Positions 1 to 8,687 of a stretch of DNA of 64,000 bases are shown here, one piece after another. The position numbers and the translations under genes are program-made. This DNA comes from Aquimarina algicola. Lineage in GTDB: Bacteria; Bacteroidota; Bacteroidia; Flavobacteriales; Flavobacteriaceae. Under the pieces are notes generated by a model. That model ran no database searches. It saw only the letters and a program-made list of their open reading frames with translations, and had not been told where the DNA came from. How positions within the stretch are numbered: position 1 is the first letter of the stretch; every line of letters begins with the position of its first letter. The stretch is taken from NCBI RefSeq assembly GCF_006443095.1, contig NZ_VFWZ01000008.1, positions 233,564 to 297,563 on the forward strand, written 5' to 3'.

Positions 1-150
1 ATGTATGTGTTGCGCTTTTTGATGCTCATCTTCAAACTTTAATTGTACCCCGTATCTTCTTCTTACCTTTTCGGGATATAATCGGAAAGATATTTGCGTA
101 TCTTTTTCTTCATCTAGGATGTGTAAACCAAAGTCTCTTTTGCGGTTCAT
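1..150 (-). CDS. Hypothetical protein, 3' end cut by window edge
   Basis: An open frame reads on the minus strand from an ATG at 150 to the window edge: 50 codons with no stop. It starts MNRKRDFGLHILDEEKD and is hydrophilic and rich in Lys, Arg and Glu. It begins 18 nt after the stop of the VgrG-like gene, in the same direction, so it is probably co-transcribed with it. That position suggests a T6SS accessory, adaptor or effector-associated role, but the fragment shows no recognisable domain. Confidence 0.55.
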   Translation of the reverse strand, partial: MNRKRDFGLHILDEEKDTQISFRLYPEKVRRRYGVQLKFEDEHQKAQHIH

Positions 151-168
151 GGCTATCAAAATACTGGG

Positions 169-1938
169 TTAAAACAATTTGATCTTATCGTTGGCCTGCA
201 CATCTACTTGTTTGGAGCTGACCAATTCCATGTTTTCTTTTGAACTTTCAATCCTTACTTTTTCTGCATTTTCTAAAACTTCCTTAGCAACAAGGGTTTT
301 ATTTTCTTCAATGGTTTCTGTAGAATTTTTTGCATTTAGGGATAAATCCTCTGTAGCCCTACCAATCAGGTTTGTTCCTGCATTGATCTTTACTTCTTCA
401 GAAGCGTTGATCTCAATATTCTTTGCATTGAAGGTAATGTGTTCTGATGCTGAAACTTCGATACTGTTGTTTACAGTGTCAATACGGATGATGTTACTGT
501 TCTTATCGGTGATGGTTATACTTTCTTCTCCCTCTGTATCATTCAATTCAACAGTATGCCCTGTTCGGGTTTTGATCGCTTTTATATTGTTGGCATCACT
601 CTGCCATCCGCTTGCATTGGCTGTGCCGTGATATAAAGCTCCAGCTACAAAAGGTCGTTCTGCATTTCCATTTTCAAAATTGACAACGACTTCTTCTCCT
701 ATTTCAGGAATGAAATGAAAGCCTTTGTCTGCTCCTGCATGTGGGGTCATCATCCGTAACCAAGGGGTGGTTTGCCCACTTTCTTGCTGCCAGGGGAACT
801 GTACCTTGATTCGGCTTAATCCTTCTGGATCATTATTCTCGACTACTGTAGCAATTTGTATCTCACTCTTAGGAAATCTATGGAGATCCATGTTTGGATA
901 TACGGTAAAGTCTGCTGCTACCGCTTCAAAGGTGTTTTTATAAATCCCTCCTTCAGTATTGGTATGACTGACTTTGGTTACTCTATATCGTCCATATCCC
1001 TGTACGCTAATTACTTCACCAAGATTCACTCCTGGATTATCACTCTCTCCTTTGGCAATGACCTGTTTTAATGCTTTGGCTTTGGTATACGCTTCTGCTT
1101 GTTGATCTAATCTGGCTTGTACATTTTCATCAGTATACAGATTATGATAGACCTGTGTTTGTTTGGTAAATACCTCTTGAGATTTTTGATTAGTAAACCC
1201 ATGATATCCTTCAGATGGAATGGTAACTTCATTACTGCCTTTTTGATGCAGCTCATTAGTGAGGTAATCGTTGGTAAAATATTTGAACGCGTTAGGCACA
1301 GAACTAAGCTCAACAGAAAAGTTTTGTAAATCGGTTCCATAACTCAATTCAGTTTCCTCATCACCAGGTGTTCCAAAAACTAGTTTACTGCCATCATAGT
1401 AAAACCATTGGTTATAGTAGGCTGCTAATCTACCGGCAAAATCAAAAGCACTTTGATTGTGTTGTACTGCATAATGTACGGTATCTGAAGATGTGGGTGA
1501 AAATCGAGTTTCTAGCTTTCCTCTATCATACTCACTAAAGGTATCTTCTAAGATCTCTGCAAGTCCGACATCTGTAAACGAGGCATAGTGCGCCCCATCA
1601 TCAGAAAGGATAGAGGTGCTTTTGGCATGAAAGATAACCATATCACTTTTGCCATACTCTGATCCTTTTGCGCCCTCAACTTTAATGATAATTCCTTTGA
1701 ATTCTAGTTCCCGGTAGCTTCCAATATTCAGAGCAGGGGACACACGAACAGTAATCGTAGCTCCTAAATGATCTTTGCTCTCCCCAATCATGTCATCGGA
1801 GAGCCCTTCTACAACATCTGCACGACACACTAATGTAAGATCATGATGCGAAGAAATTTCCTGATTCAACTTGATACTCTTATACGATCTAATGGGCGTA
1901 CCTGAGATAAATATTTGTGTAGTAGTTTCTAATGCCAT
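169..1938 (-). CDS. vgrG: VgrG-like type VI secretion spike protein
   Basis: The 589-residue protein has the VgrG/Gp27-Gp5 plan. A Gp27-like beta-domain region covers about residues 1-350. A Gp5 OB-fold follows at about 360-440, with VVENNDPEGLSRIKVQFPW and the family-typical GNAERPFVAGALYHG. The C-terminal tail (about 455-589) is full of repeating Asn/Ile/Glu-rich beta-helix strands. Such proteins form the trimeric spike of a contractile injection machine, here probably the Bacteroidota T6SS (subtype iii). No other T6SS structural gene is in the window, so this may be an orphan vgrG island with cargo genes nearby. No C-terminal toxin extension is visible. Confidence 0.85.
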   Translation of the reverse strand: MALETTTQIFISGTPIRSYKSIKLNQEISSHHDLTLVCRADVVEGLSDDMIGESKDHLGATITVRVSPALNIGSYRELEFKGIIIKVEGAKGSEYGKSDMVIFHAKSTSILSDDGAHYASFTDVGLAEILEDTFSEYDRGKLETRFSPTSSDTVHYAVQHNQSAFDFAGRLAAYYNQWFYYDGSKLVFGTPGDEETELSYGTDLQNFSVELSSVPNAFKYFTNDYLTNELHQKGSNEVTIPSEGYHGFTNQKSQEVFTKQTQVYHNLYTDENVQARLDQQAEAYTKAKALKQVIAKGESDNPGVNLGEVISVQGYGRYRVTKVSHTNTEGGIYKNTFEAVAADFTVYPNMDLHRFPKSEIQIATVVENNDPEGLSRIKVQFPWQQESGQTTPWLRMMTPHAGADKGFHFIPEIGEEVVVNFENGNAERPFVAGALYHGTANASGWQSDANNIKAIKTRTGHTVELNDTEGEESITITDKNSNIIRIDTVNNSIEVSASEHITFNAKNIEINASEEVKINAGTNLIGRATEDLSLNAKNSTETIEENKTLVAKEVLENAEKVRIESSKENMELVSSKQVDVQANDKIKLF

Positions 1939-2100
1939 AGAGAGCGGGTTTTTGAGGTTACTTTTTTGTTTTCTAGCATGTTATGTTAAAAGGGCTTCAA
2001 ATGTACTATTATATTTTGATACATGAAATGGGTACTAGGGGGGTAAAATCCCCTGTAAAATGTTAAATATAAGTTAACGCTTTTGAATATAACTATTAAT

Positions 2101-2592
2101 TTATGGTGTCCAGATGTTGACCGGATCAAACTGTTCTAAATATTCCAATAACAACAGTCTCTTTGTATTAGTGTTTCTTCGGGTCACTTTGTTACCCTGA
2201 ATAAAGGATTTTATTTCTTTTTCAAGGGTAGTAGCTGTAAAAGCTTTAATGATATTGTCATTGGTTAGCTCATAAGTTTCTATATCATTTGCCATTGTAA
2301 AACATAGGGTTTCAAAGTTTACAATGGGGGTAAAGGTTACCAATCTATATACGCTTAAAAAGTGGCAATCGTCTTCCAGTTGGTAATATCCTTTATTAGA
2401 AATAGGGAAAACGCTTCGTTTGATTGTATCAGTAGTTAATCGTTTTTTGAAATTTGCTGCCTGAAATGGAGAGTTTCCACCTACCAAAAGTGTTTCTATT
2501 TTTTGCAGTATATCAAGGATTTCAATATTATGTAATCCTTCAAAGTGTTTGACTACTTTTTGTATGATTTTATCCTGATAGGTTGTTAGCAT
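2101..2592 (-). CDS. Hypothetical protein upstream of vgrG
   Basis: This is a soluble, acidic protein of about 163 residues if it starts at the internal ATG (MLTTYQDKIIQKV). An in-frame ATG 48 nt further upstream would give 179 residues. It has no signal peptide or membrane segment and I do not recognise the family. It points the same way as vgrG, with 162 nt between them. Its place beside vgrG is compatible with an accessory or cargo role, but the sequence itself does not show that. Confidence 0.55.
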   Translation of the reverse strand: MLTTYQDKIIQKVVKHFEGLHNIEILDILQKIETLLVGGNSPFQAANFKKRLTTDTIKRSVFPISNKGYYQLEDDCHFLSVYRLVTFTPIVNFETLCFTMANDIETYELTNDNIIKAFTATTLEKEIKSFIQGNKVTRRNTNTKRLLLLEYLEQFDPVNIWTP

Positions 2593-2813
2593 ATTATTTT
2601 GTACTTTTATTTTAATGATTTGATTAGTTTGGAAGACCACCAGATACTTTCTAAAGGTTGGGGATCATATCTTGAAACAACAGGAAAAATGCAACTCTAT
2701 TAGAGGACAGTTTGGCGAGCCAGAATAGAGAATTCAAGAGTACAATGCTTTAATATAAGTACCTGGTATCTTCACAGGGGGTCAGCCCTTCAATTAACCA
2801 CACAAACTCAAAC

Positions 2814-3371
2814 TTAAAAAACGTGGTTGTTCAACAGATAGGCATTAGGGGTAACTAGGTTATGCAATACCATATTATTATTTGTATTCTTTTTTCTTTC
2901 ATATTTAGGTTTTAAATTCTTTGTAATGGTTGGTTTCTGATCATTTCCAAGTTTTCGACAGATCTTAAAAATGATTTTTATAATATCGCTACAAGAATGA
3001 AGATTAGGTTGAATTAAACTTTCAATTCTTGAATGTATGTATTCTTTATTCTTATGATTTAAGTTATTGTACAAAGAAGTCTTATCTAATCGATCAAAAA
3101 TCCTTTTACGTACTTTTGAAATTTCTGCTTCAGGAGTTTTTACTTCTGCATTGTTAAATAAAACTTGTAATCGTTTTTGATGCACAATAGTAACAGCTTC
3201 TTCTATCTCAACTTTTTCTTCGAAGAGATTATTGATCCATTGATAAATCATAAGTTCGTAAGATTCTCCTTTATTTAGATTATCCTTGAAATCTAAGATG
3301 TTCATTTGTATTGAATCAATTATAGATTCAATAAACCTTTGCTTTTTGGTATTCTCTTCATTCGTTTTCAT
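2814..3371 (-). CDS. Hypothetical protein, accessory region
   Basis: This 185-residue protein is Lys/Asn-rich, predicted alpha-helical and soluble. I recognise no domain. Its start overlaps the end of the upstream small HTH-like gene by 14 nt, so the two are probably translationally coupled and form one unit. Strongly AT-rich codon use and low complexity near the C-terminus (KYERKKNTNNN) fit recently acquired or fast-evolving accessory DNA. Confidence 0.6.
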   Translation of the reverse strand: MKTNEENTKKQRFIESIIDSIQMNILDFKDNLNKGESYELMIYQWINNLFEEKVEIEEAVTIVHQKRLQVLFNNAEVKTPEAEISKVRKRIFDRLDKTSLYNNLNHKNKEYIHSRIESLIQPNLHSCSDIIKIIFKICRKLGNDQKPTITKNLKPKYERKKNTNNNMVLHNLVTPNAYLLNNHVF

Positions 3372-3591
3372 TTTCTTTATTTTGGGGTTTGAAAGTTTTG
3401 CTTTTGTTTGGAACTAATATTTCAAGTATTGCTTTTAAATCTTTCAAAATAGATTTAGCTAATCGAGTATTTGCTTCTCGGTCTCCTGCTGCTATGAAAG
3501 AAACATATCTGCCTGATGTACCATATTTTCTGCCTAATGATGCATGAACACCTCTAAGAACTTTTTGTTCTTCTTTCGTAAAATTTTGCAT
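3358..3591 (-). CDS. Small putative HTH DNA-binding protein
   Basis: The product has 77 residues. Residues about 10-45 (LGRKYGTSGRYVSFIAAG, then NTRLAKSILKDL) resemble the helix-turn-helix of small Cro/XRE-like proteins, in which a recognition helix is followed by a G-[KD]-R-x-A-N-x-x-L-A-K segment. The C-terminus is a Lys/Asn/Glu-rich tail. It is divergent from the plus-strand gene at 3674 across 82 nt and overlaps the 2814-3371 gene. A self-regulating switch is plausible. The HTH call comes from motif reading only. Confidence 0.55.
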   Translation of the reverse strand: MQNFTKEEQKVLRGVHASLGRKYGTSGRYVSFIAAGDREANTRLAKSILKDLKAILEILVPNKSKTFKPQNKENENE

Positions 3592-3673
3592 ACATTTGTT
3601 TTGTTCCGATACAAGAACAAATATACAAACTTTTTTAAACTAATCAAACTATTTAAACTTATTTATTAATGTA

Positions 3674-4153
3674 ATGAAGGGAAATAAGACAGAAAGTAAA
3701 TTATTAGAAGATTTACAAAATTTAATTATTGAGAAAAAGGAACTTGAACGTATTTCTTGGGACAATCTTGGTAAATTAATAGATTACACTGGAGTAGGAT
3801 TAAAGAAAGCCTTTCTTAAAAAAAGTTTATCTAAAGTTCATATTGAAAAAATCATCTTTGAACTTGATCTTGTAGAAGAAGCTAAAAATATTGGTTTGAA
3901 GTTATCAACAGAAAGACATTCTTCACTTGAAAAAAGAAATGAACAAACACAACTACGTAATCTTTTAAAAGATGATATCTTTTTTAAAAAAGATGAAGAT
4001 ATTGAATTGCTTAAAGAGTTATGTTTTAAAAACTGGTCTGCTCTAATGGAAAAGGATGATTTTAAAGATAAAGTAAAACTTTCCTCAATGAAAGATATTG
4101 ATAAAATTCTGGACGAAAGATTAGCCATTATATTGAAGAATATGAAAGAATAA
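3674..4153 (+). CDS. Putative HTH protein, divergent partner
   Basis: The product has 159 residues. Residues about 27-65 (ISWDNLGKLIDYTG, then KKAFLKKSLSKVHIEKII) look like an XRE/Cro-type helix-turn-helix with a recognition helix and a following dimer helix. The rest is charged, helical and unrecognised. It faces away from the small HTH-like gene at 3358-3591 over an 82-nt shared promoter region, an arrangement typical of phage or island switches. No integrase or phage structural gene is nearby. Confidence 0.55.
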   Translation: MKGNKTESKLLEDLQNLIIEKKELERISWDNLGKLIDYTGVGLKKAFLKKSLSKVHIEKIIFELDLVEEAKNIGLKLSTERHSSLEKRNEQTQLRNLLKDDIFFKKDEDIELLKELCFKNWSALMEKDDFKDKVKLSSMKDIDKILDERLAIILKNMKE

Positions 4154-4164
4154 ATAGATAATAT

Positions 4165-4416
4165 TTAAAAATCAGAAATAAGATTTTTAAGTACTGCCTT
4201 ATCATAAAATTCATTTAAAATGAAATTTTTCAAAGACTCAGCACTAATCCCTTCCTGTTTCATTATGAAAGTTGCTTTTTGAATAAATTTTTCATTTTCT
4301 TCTTCAATTTCTTCTTGAATTGTTTTCTCGACACGTTCTACAAGAATTTTAAAAACATCATCATCGATATATTTCTCTTTCTTTTTTAACTTTTCTAATG
4401 CATCCTTTTTATTCAT
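4165..4416 (-). CDS. Small hypothetical coiled-coil-like protein
   Basis: The product has 83 residues, very rich in Lys and Glu, and is predicted almost entirely helical (MNKKDALEKLKKKEKYID). It converges with the 3674-4153 gene, with only 11 nt between the stops. No domain is recognised. Codon use is as AT-rich as in its neighbours. Confidence 0.5.
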   Translation of the reverse strand: MNKKDALEKLKKKEKYIDDDVFKILVERVEKTIQEEIEEENEKFIQKATFIMKQEGISAESLKNFILNEFYDKAVLKNLISDF

Positions 4417-4541
4417 TTTTATTCTTTTTGGAAGTTCCTTATATATCTCATGGGGTAAGATTTATATTGAATTTATTATAATACGTTAAATTCTGTATCT
4501 AGTCAATTGTCTAATTGGATTAAAACCAAAATGAATGTTGC

Positions 4542-5147
4542 TTATTTATCTAAAGAATCTATAAACTTTATTGTATCTATTGTGTAGTTTTTCTGGTCTT
4601 TTTCAGGCAATTTTTCTACATAATTATCAAACACGTGAGTAGATAAAAAGCGTGTTGACTTTTTTATATTTTTGATTAAAATATAATTTGCTTTCGATAA
4701 CTTTTGAATTATAAAAATGAATGTTAACAACAGTAAGAATACACCAAAAATGCAACCTAAAGCGTAGAAATGAAGTAGTGGGTCGTCGACTTTTAAACTT
4801 TGGTCAAACGCCCAATATATCTGAATAGAATAAACATATATAGGGACAAAATAAAATATTCTGTAAGCTCCTAAAAGTGCTGCAATAGCAAAAACGATAG
4901 GTCCTAAGCTTTGTGTTATAAACCATATTAAAGTTTCAACGGTTTTATACCCTTGAGAATCTTCAATACCGAACGTAGTAAACTTATCCGTAAACAAAAT
5001 GGCAACAGATAAGACACAAAAGAATGATCCTATGTATTTTCTTATTTGATTAGTTTGGTTTGTCTCCTGGTCTAATAATATCTCCTTTGTCAATCTTATA
5101 AAGAGTAGGAGTGTCTTTTTCATCGAATTCAATACCTGTTTCTTCAT
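4542..5147 (-). CDS. Hypothetical inner-membrane protein
   Basis: The product has up to 201 residues with about four hydrophobic segments (roughly 40-53, 73-95, 98-115 and 126-148) and a soluble C-terminal tail. The family is unknown. The first 33 codons overlap the end of the lipoprotein gene at 5050-5217 in another frame. Every plausible start (ATG at 5147, ATG at 5123, TTG at 5093) still overlaps. The pair is probably translationally coupled, or the true start is non-canonical. Confidence 0.55.
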   Translation of the reverse strand: MKKQVLNSMKKTLLLFIRLTKEILLDQETNQTNQIRKYIGSFFCVLSVAILFTDKFTTFGIEDSQGYKTVETLIWFITQSLGPIVFAIAALLGAYRIFYFVPIYVYSIQIYWAFDQSLKVDDPLLHFYALGCIFGVFLLLLTFIFIIQKLSKANYILIKNIKKSTRFLSTHVFDNYVEKLPEKDQKNYTIDTIKFIDSLDK

Positions 5148-5217
5148 TTATATCTGATTTTTCACAAGCGACTAAAAAAATAGATACTATACTAAGCAAT
5201 AATAATAGGTTCTTCAT
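5050..5217 (-). CDS. Small predicted lipoprotein
   Basis: The frame gives 55 residues, starting with ATG at 5217 and ending with TAA at 5050. It begins MKNLLLLLSIVSIFLVACEK, a complete type II signal peptide with the lipobox LVAC and a Cys at residue 18. A short acidic mature part ends KIDKGDIIRPGDKPN. It overlaps the downstream membrane-protein gene in a different frame by up to 98 nt. The strong signal sequence makes it likely real despite its size. Function is unknown. Confidence 0.6.
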   Translation of the reverse strand: MKNLLLLLSIVSIFLVACEKSDINEETGIEFDEKDTPTLYKIDKGDIIRPGDKPN

Positions 5218-6232
5218 AATTTTTAGAATTTTAAAAATTTTTCTAAAATAATAAGAAATAGTAAATTCTATTTACGTTTTCCACTCAAAAAGATGAAGCT
5301 ATTACTGTAATATATATGTCTATAAAATCGCTTGATATTTAGTTTATGATTTTATGTATACAAATATATAACGTAATAGTAATAAGTCATATACGGAAAA
5401 ACCGCATACTTTTTTACAAACTTTACAAACTTTGCGAACTATATAATTATGTTATTTAAAATCACAAGTAATCATCTCAAAGAAACTTTTACATCATAAA
5501 TTATTGGTTATTAAATTATTAGGTTTTTATCACGGTTATTTAATATTGACCAAAAACTATTTCTTCATATAATTAAAAATTTATGGAAAACCGTAAAACA
5601 CTATAATTCGATTTCTTTTTGTGATAATTTCTAATATGTTATTTTTTTGAAGAAAGTAGTTGTTTGTAAGATTTATTATCACGATTTCTTTATGCAATTC
5701 ATCTATCTCATTTTAGTATTTATTCACATGAATATATTGTAGAATGACTTCTTAATAGACACCAGATTATAAGTTTAAACATAGATTTTATAGAATATAT
5801 TTAATCTATGTTTAACCCTAAAAATTTATTTATTTTATAAATATTTAATAATCAGTTAATTGTAATTAAAAATAAATGATTTGGATTAGCCTGTCGAAGA
5901 CCAATTAAACCTTAAACAACCAAAATCAATCAATAATATGAGATAAACACTCCTCGAGCAACCTAAAATCATCAACAATACACCAAACAAAAATGATACA
6001 AAAAAAGACTGCTTAAGAAAAAATAGTGTTTCGATCTATAGTTATCGTTTAGAAAAACGTTTCTTTTAAATCCTCATAAATAGGCTTGGCACTCGTTACC
6101 TCTTCTATAAACTCTTAATAATACGATGCTAGACGAGTAATTTACAGATTTGTAGCAACAAGATACCAACAGTTTTACTGCAAAAGATTGTAACATCTGT
6201 TGAATATGAAGACTCATATAATAGATTCATAA
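5218..6232 (+). other. 1-kb AT-rich gene desert with a possible gene remnant
   Basis: No convincing intact gene is seen. On the minus strand, 6049-6114 reads as a closed 21-residue frame with protein-like composition (EFIEEVTSAKPIYEDLKE) bounded by stops on both sides, which looks like the 3' end of a decayed gene. Near 5890 a short GCCTGTCGAAGACC resembles the arms of the REP-like unit at 49769. The rest is low-complexity A/T-rich DNA. Confidence 0.4.
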
Positions 6233-6244
6233 ATGTATGACTAT

Positions 6245-6499
6245 ATGGAAAACAGGTCTAAAGAAAAGAAGAATAAATTACGAGAAGGTTTGACTTGGCA
6301 AACCGAAGCAGATAGTGAGCTTCATTCTTCTGAATGGTTTGGCGCGATCATTCGTTATTTTTGGCATTTAGGAAGAAGAGAATTCAATACTTTTTATAAC
6401 CCAAAAGAGTTAAAGAAAAATACAATAATTGGATGGATATGTAAAATGATTATGCTGATACTCCTTATGTATATTGTTTATAGGTATTCAACTGTCTAA
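6245..6499 (+). CDS. Small single-pass membrane protein, unknown
   Basis: The product has 84 residues if it starts at MENRSKEKK; an upstream in-frame ATG at 6233 adds four residues. The N-terminus is charged, followed by a Trp/Phe-rich middle (FGAIIRYFWHLGRREF) and one C-terminal transmembrane segment at about 62-82. The family is unknown. It stands alone between the gene desert and the 6577 gene. Confidence 0.5.
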   Translation: MENRSKEKKNKLREGLTWQTEADSELHSSEWFGAIIRYFWHLGRREFNTFYNPKELKKNTIIGWICKMIMLILLMYIVYRYSTV

Positions 6500-6576
6500 T
6501 TGAAAACGCATGAGATAATTACTGTATCTTTATATTAAATTACATTTTGTAAAAACTTTCCTCTAAAAAAAATATA

Positions 6577-7023
6577 ATGAACACTACTCTACAATTTAAA
6601 GATTTCGGATTTAAGCTTGCTGTGATAAATGAATTAATGTACAATCAAGATATTTTACAGCCAAAAATTGATGCTTATACCTTTATAGAAAAGCAACGTA
6701 ATTTGACCGCCTCTGATGCATATGACGTAATAGAAGAAGAAGGTTATGACATAATACCTGAGATCAAAGAATATTTTGAAAATCTGGAGATTACCGAATC
6801 AATGGTGCATGAAATTACAGAACTCTCCTCTGATGGAGGAGACGACATCTACCTGCAAATTATTCCTTTTTGGGATGGAGAAGATAATGTCTATGATGTT
6901 ACATCTGCAGAAGATGTAAAATTACTACCAAACCTAAAAAGAGCAACACTATTGTTTGAATACCCGGGGGAACAATTAGTAAAAGAATTTAAAGAACTGG
7001 GTGTAGAACTAGAGTCGATTTGA
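6577..7023 (+). CDS. DUF6892-like soluble protein
   Basis: The acidic, soluble protein has 148 residues. The opening (LQFKDFGFKLAVINELMY) and the later ITELSSDGGDDIYLQIIPFW segment followed by LLPNLKRATL are reminiscent of DUF6892 proteins, which can occur near polymorphic-toxin immunity genes. I cannot confirm the family without a profile search. It is followed 56 nt later by the secreted-protein gene at 7080. Confidence 0.55.
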   Translation: MNTTLQFKDFGFKLAVINELMYNQDILQPKIDAYTFIEKQRNLTASDAYDVIEEEGYDIIPEIKEYFENLEITESMVHEITELSSDGGDDIYLQIIPFWDGEDNVYDVTSAEDVKLLPNLKRATLLFEYPGEQLVKEFKELGVELESI

Positions 7024-7079
7024 TACCAGTTGAAGAAAAATTTATATGTATTTTCGTTCAGTTTTTGAGGAATTAAATA

Positions 7080-7871
7080 ATGATGATGAGAGATAAAATA
7101 ATATTAACTTTCTTATTGTGTGGTTGCTTGTTAAAAAGTTTTGCTCAAAAAGCAGATACGCTGTATTGGCACGATGCAACGACCAAAAATGATCTCAATG
7201 CTATTAAAGAGATTGTTGTACATATCAATGACTCTATTGATAAAAAAACAGCCTATTGGAAAGGGAAAATCACATCGGTACAATATACTGCACAAGTAAA
7301 TGAGTGTCGTATACCGATACAACAAGATACTTTTTATGCTAGAAATAGTGACGAGATTAGGGCTACCATAACAAATGAAATGATCCAACTTGGCAAAAAA
7401 ACAAATTGCGATTCTATCTTACGGATTCGAAAAATAAAAAGATACAGTAATAAACAATTGGTTCAAGAAGTAATGCTCAAGAGAATTGGTGATTTTGCAG
7501 ATTGCCCGTGCGGAGAATGGAAATTTTATGAGAATAATAAAGTAGCAAAACGTCAGGCATTTGGATCTTGTGATGATAGTAAATTAGACAATATTTTTTT
7601 AGTCAAAACCATCTGGAGCCCCAATAAGCAGTTCAAACTAGAATTGTACAAAGAACAAATGCTTTTTGCAATGCCAGGGCAGGGGAGTGACCATATGGCA
7701 ACAATACTCCTAAAAGATAAAAATGATACCATGCTACAGTATATAAGTAGTAATTCTAAGGATGATGAGGTTATTATGTATAGAGATATTGAAGTAGATT
7801 GGGATCTCAATCAAAAAATAGTTTGGTATGGCCGTGGGAGACTATTCTATTTAGAAAAAGATACCAAATAA
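7080..7871 (+). CDS. Secreted hypothetical protein
   Basis: The protein has 263 residues with an N-terminal signal peptide (about 1-22, IILTFLLCGCLLKSFAQ). The mature part contains a Cys pair in DCPCGEWKFYENNKVAKRQ, whose GEWKFY segment recalls the toxin-antitoxin-like MORN variant seen in many Bacteroidota secreted proteins. It is probably periplasmic or exported. It has its own spacing from its neighbours and its function is unknown. Confidence 0.6.
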   Translation: MMMRDKIILTFLLCGCLLKSFAQKADTLYWHDATTKNDLNAIKEIVVHINDSIDKKTAYWKGKITSVQYTAQVNECRIPIQQDTFYARNSDEIRATITNEMIQLGKKTNCDSILRIRKIKRYSNKQLVQEVMLKRIGDFADCPCGEWKFYENNKVAKRQAFGSCDDSKLDNIFLVKTIWSPNKQFKLELYKEQMLFAMPGQGSDHMATILLKDKNDTMLQYISSNSKDDEVIMYRDIEVDWDLNQKIVWYGRGRLFYLEKDTK

Positions 7872-7996
7872 AAGCGCATGTGTACTACAATTATTGTAAG
7901 TACCTTTAATTTACATAGACTCTTTATATAATCTTTAGTATCCAAATATATCCAAGATATCATCATTAATTTAGACAGAAAAAGAAGAGATAAAAC

Positions 7997-8563
7997 ATGG
8001 CATTAAGAGAAAAGAAACCTGCATTATTACTAGTAGATCTTCAAAAAGGTTTTTTGGAAGAAACGTACTGGGGCGGAAATAGAAACAATAAAAATGCAGA
8101 AGAGATATGTGCTAAGATATTAGCCCAATGGAGAGCATTGCAATTACCAGTGTTTCATATTCGACATAGCTCTACCAATCCAGAATCAAAATTACATGAG
8201 TCACACAAAGGGTTTGATTTTAGTGAATACGCAATACCGCAAGGTAATGAGCCTGTGATCACCAAACATGTGAATAGCGCTTTTATTGGTACAGATTTAA
8301 AAAAACAACTTGATGAATTAAATATTACAACTGTAGTTATTGTAGGATTAACAACCAATCACTGTATTTCTACCACTACTCGTATGTCAGGAAATTATGG
8401 GTATAAAACGTATTTGATATCTGATGCAACAGCAACTTTTGATCGTATTGGCATCAATGGCGAAACGTATAGCGCAGAAACTATACATATGACTACATTA
8501 GCAAATTTGAGAGAAGAGTTTGCTACAATTTGGGGTTCTGAAAAGTTATTGAAAGAAGTTTGA
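7997..8563 (+). CDS. Isochorismatase-family cysteine hydrolase
   Basis: This 188-residue protein carries the whole cysteine-hydrolase triad: Asp14 in LLVDLQKGF, Lys90 in ITKHVNSAF, and Cys123 in GLTTNHCISTT. The cis-peptide VGLTTN region precedes the nucleophile. The family hydrolyses isochorismate, nicotinamide or other amides and vinyl ethers; the substrate cannot be read from the sequence. It is cytoplasmic with no signal peptide. Its length is normal and it appears monocistronic. Confidence 0.85.
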   Translation: MALREKKPALLLVDLQKGFLEETYWGGNRNNKNAEEICAKILAQWRALQLPVFHIRHSSTNPESKLHESHKGFDFSEYAIPQGNEPVITKHVNSAFIGTDLKKQLDELNITTVVIVGLTTNHCISTTTRMSGNYGYKTYLISDATATFDRIGINGETYSAETIHMTTLANLREEFATIWGSEKLLKEV

Positions 8564-8687
8564 AGAATAAGCTGAAATTCAATATTTTAAATAAAATGTC
8601 CTGATGTCGTTTTTTTACTATCGAAGAAGTACAATTATGTGTAAACTTAAATTATAAAAATATGTCATAACTTAAAGCTCATAATCT

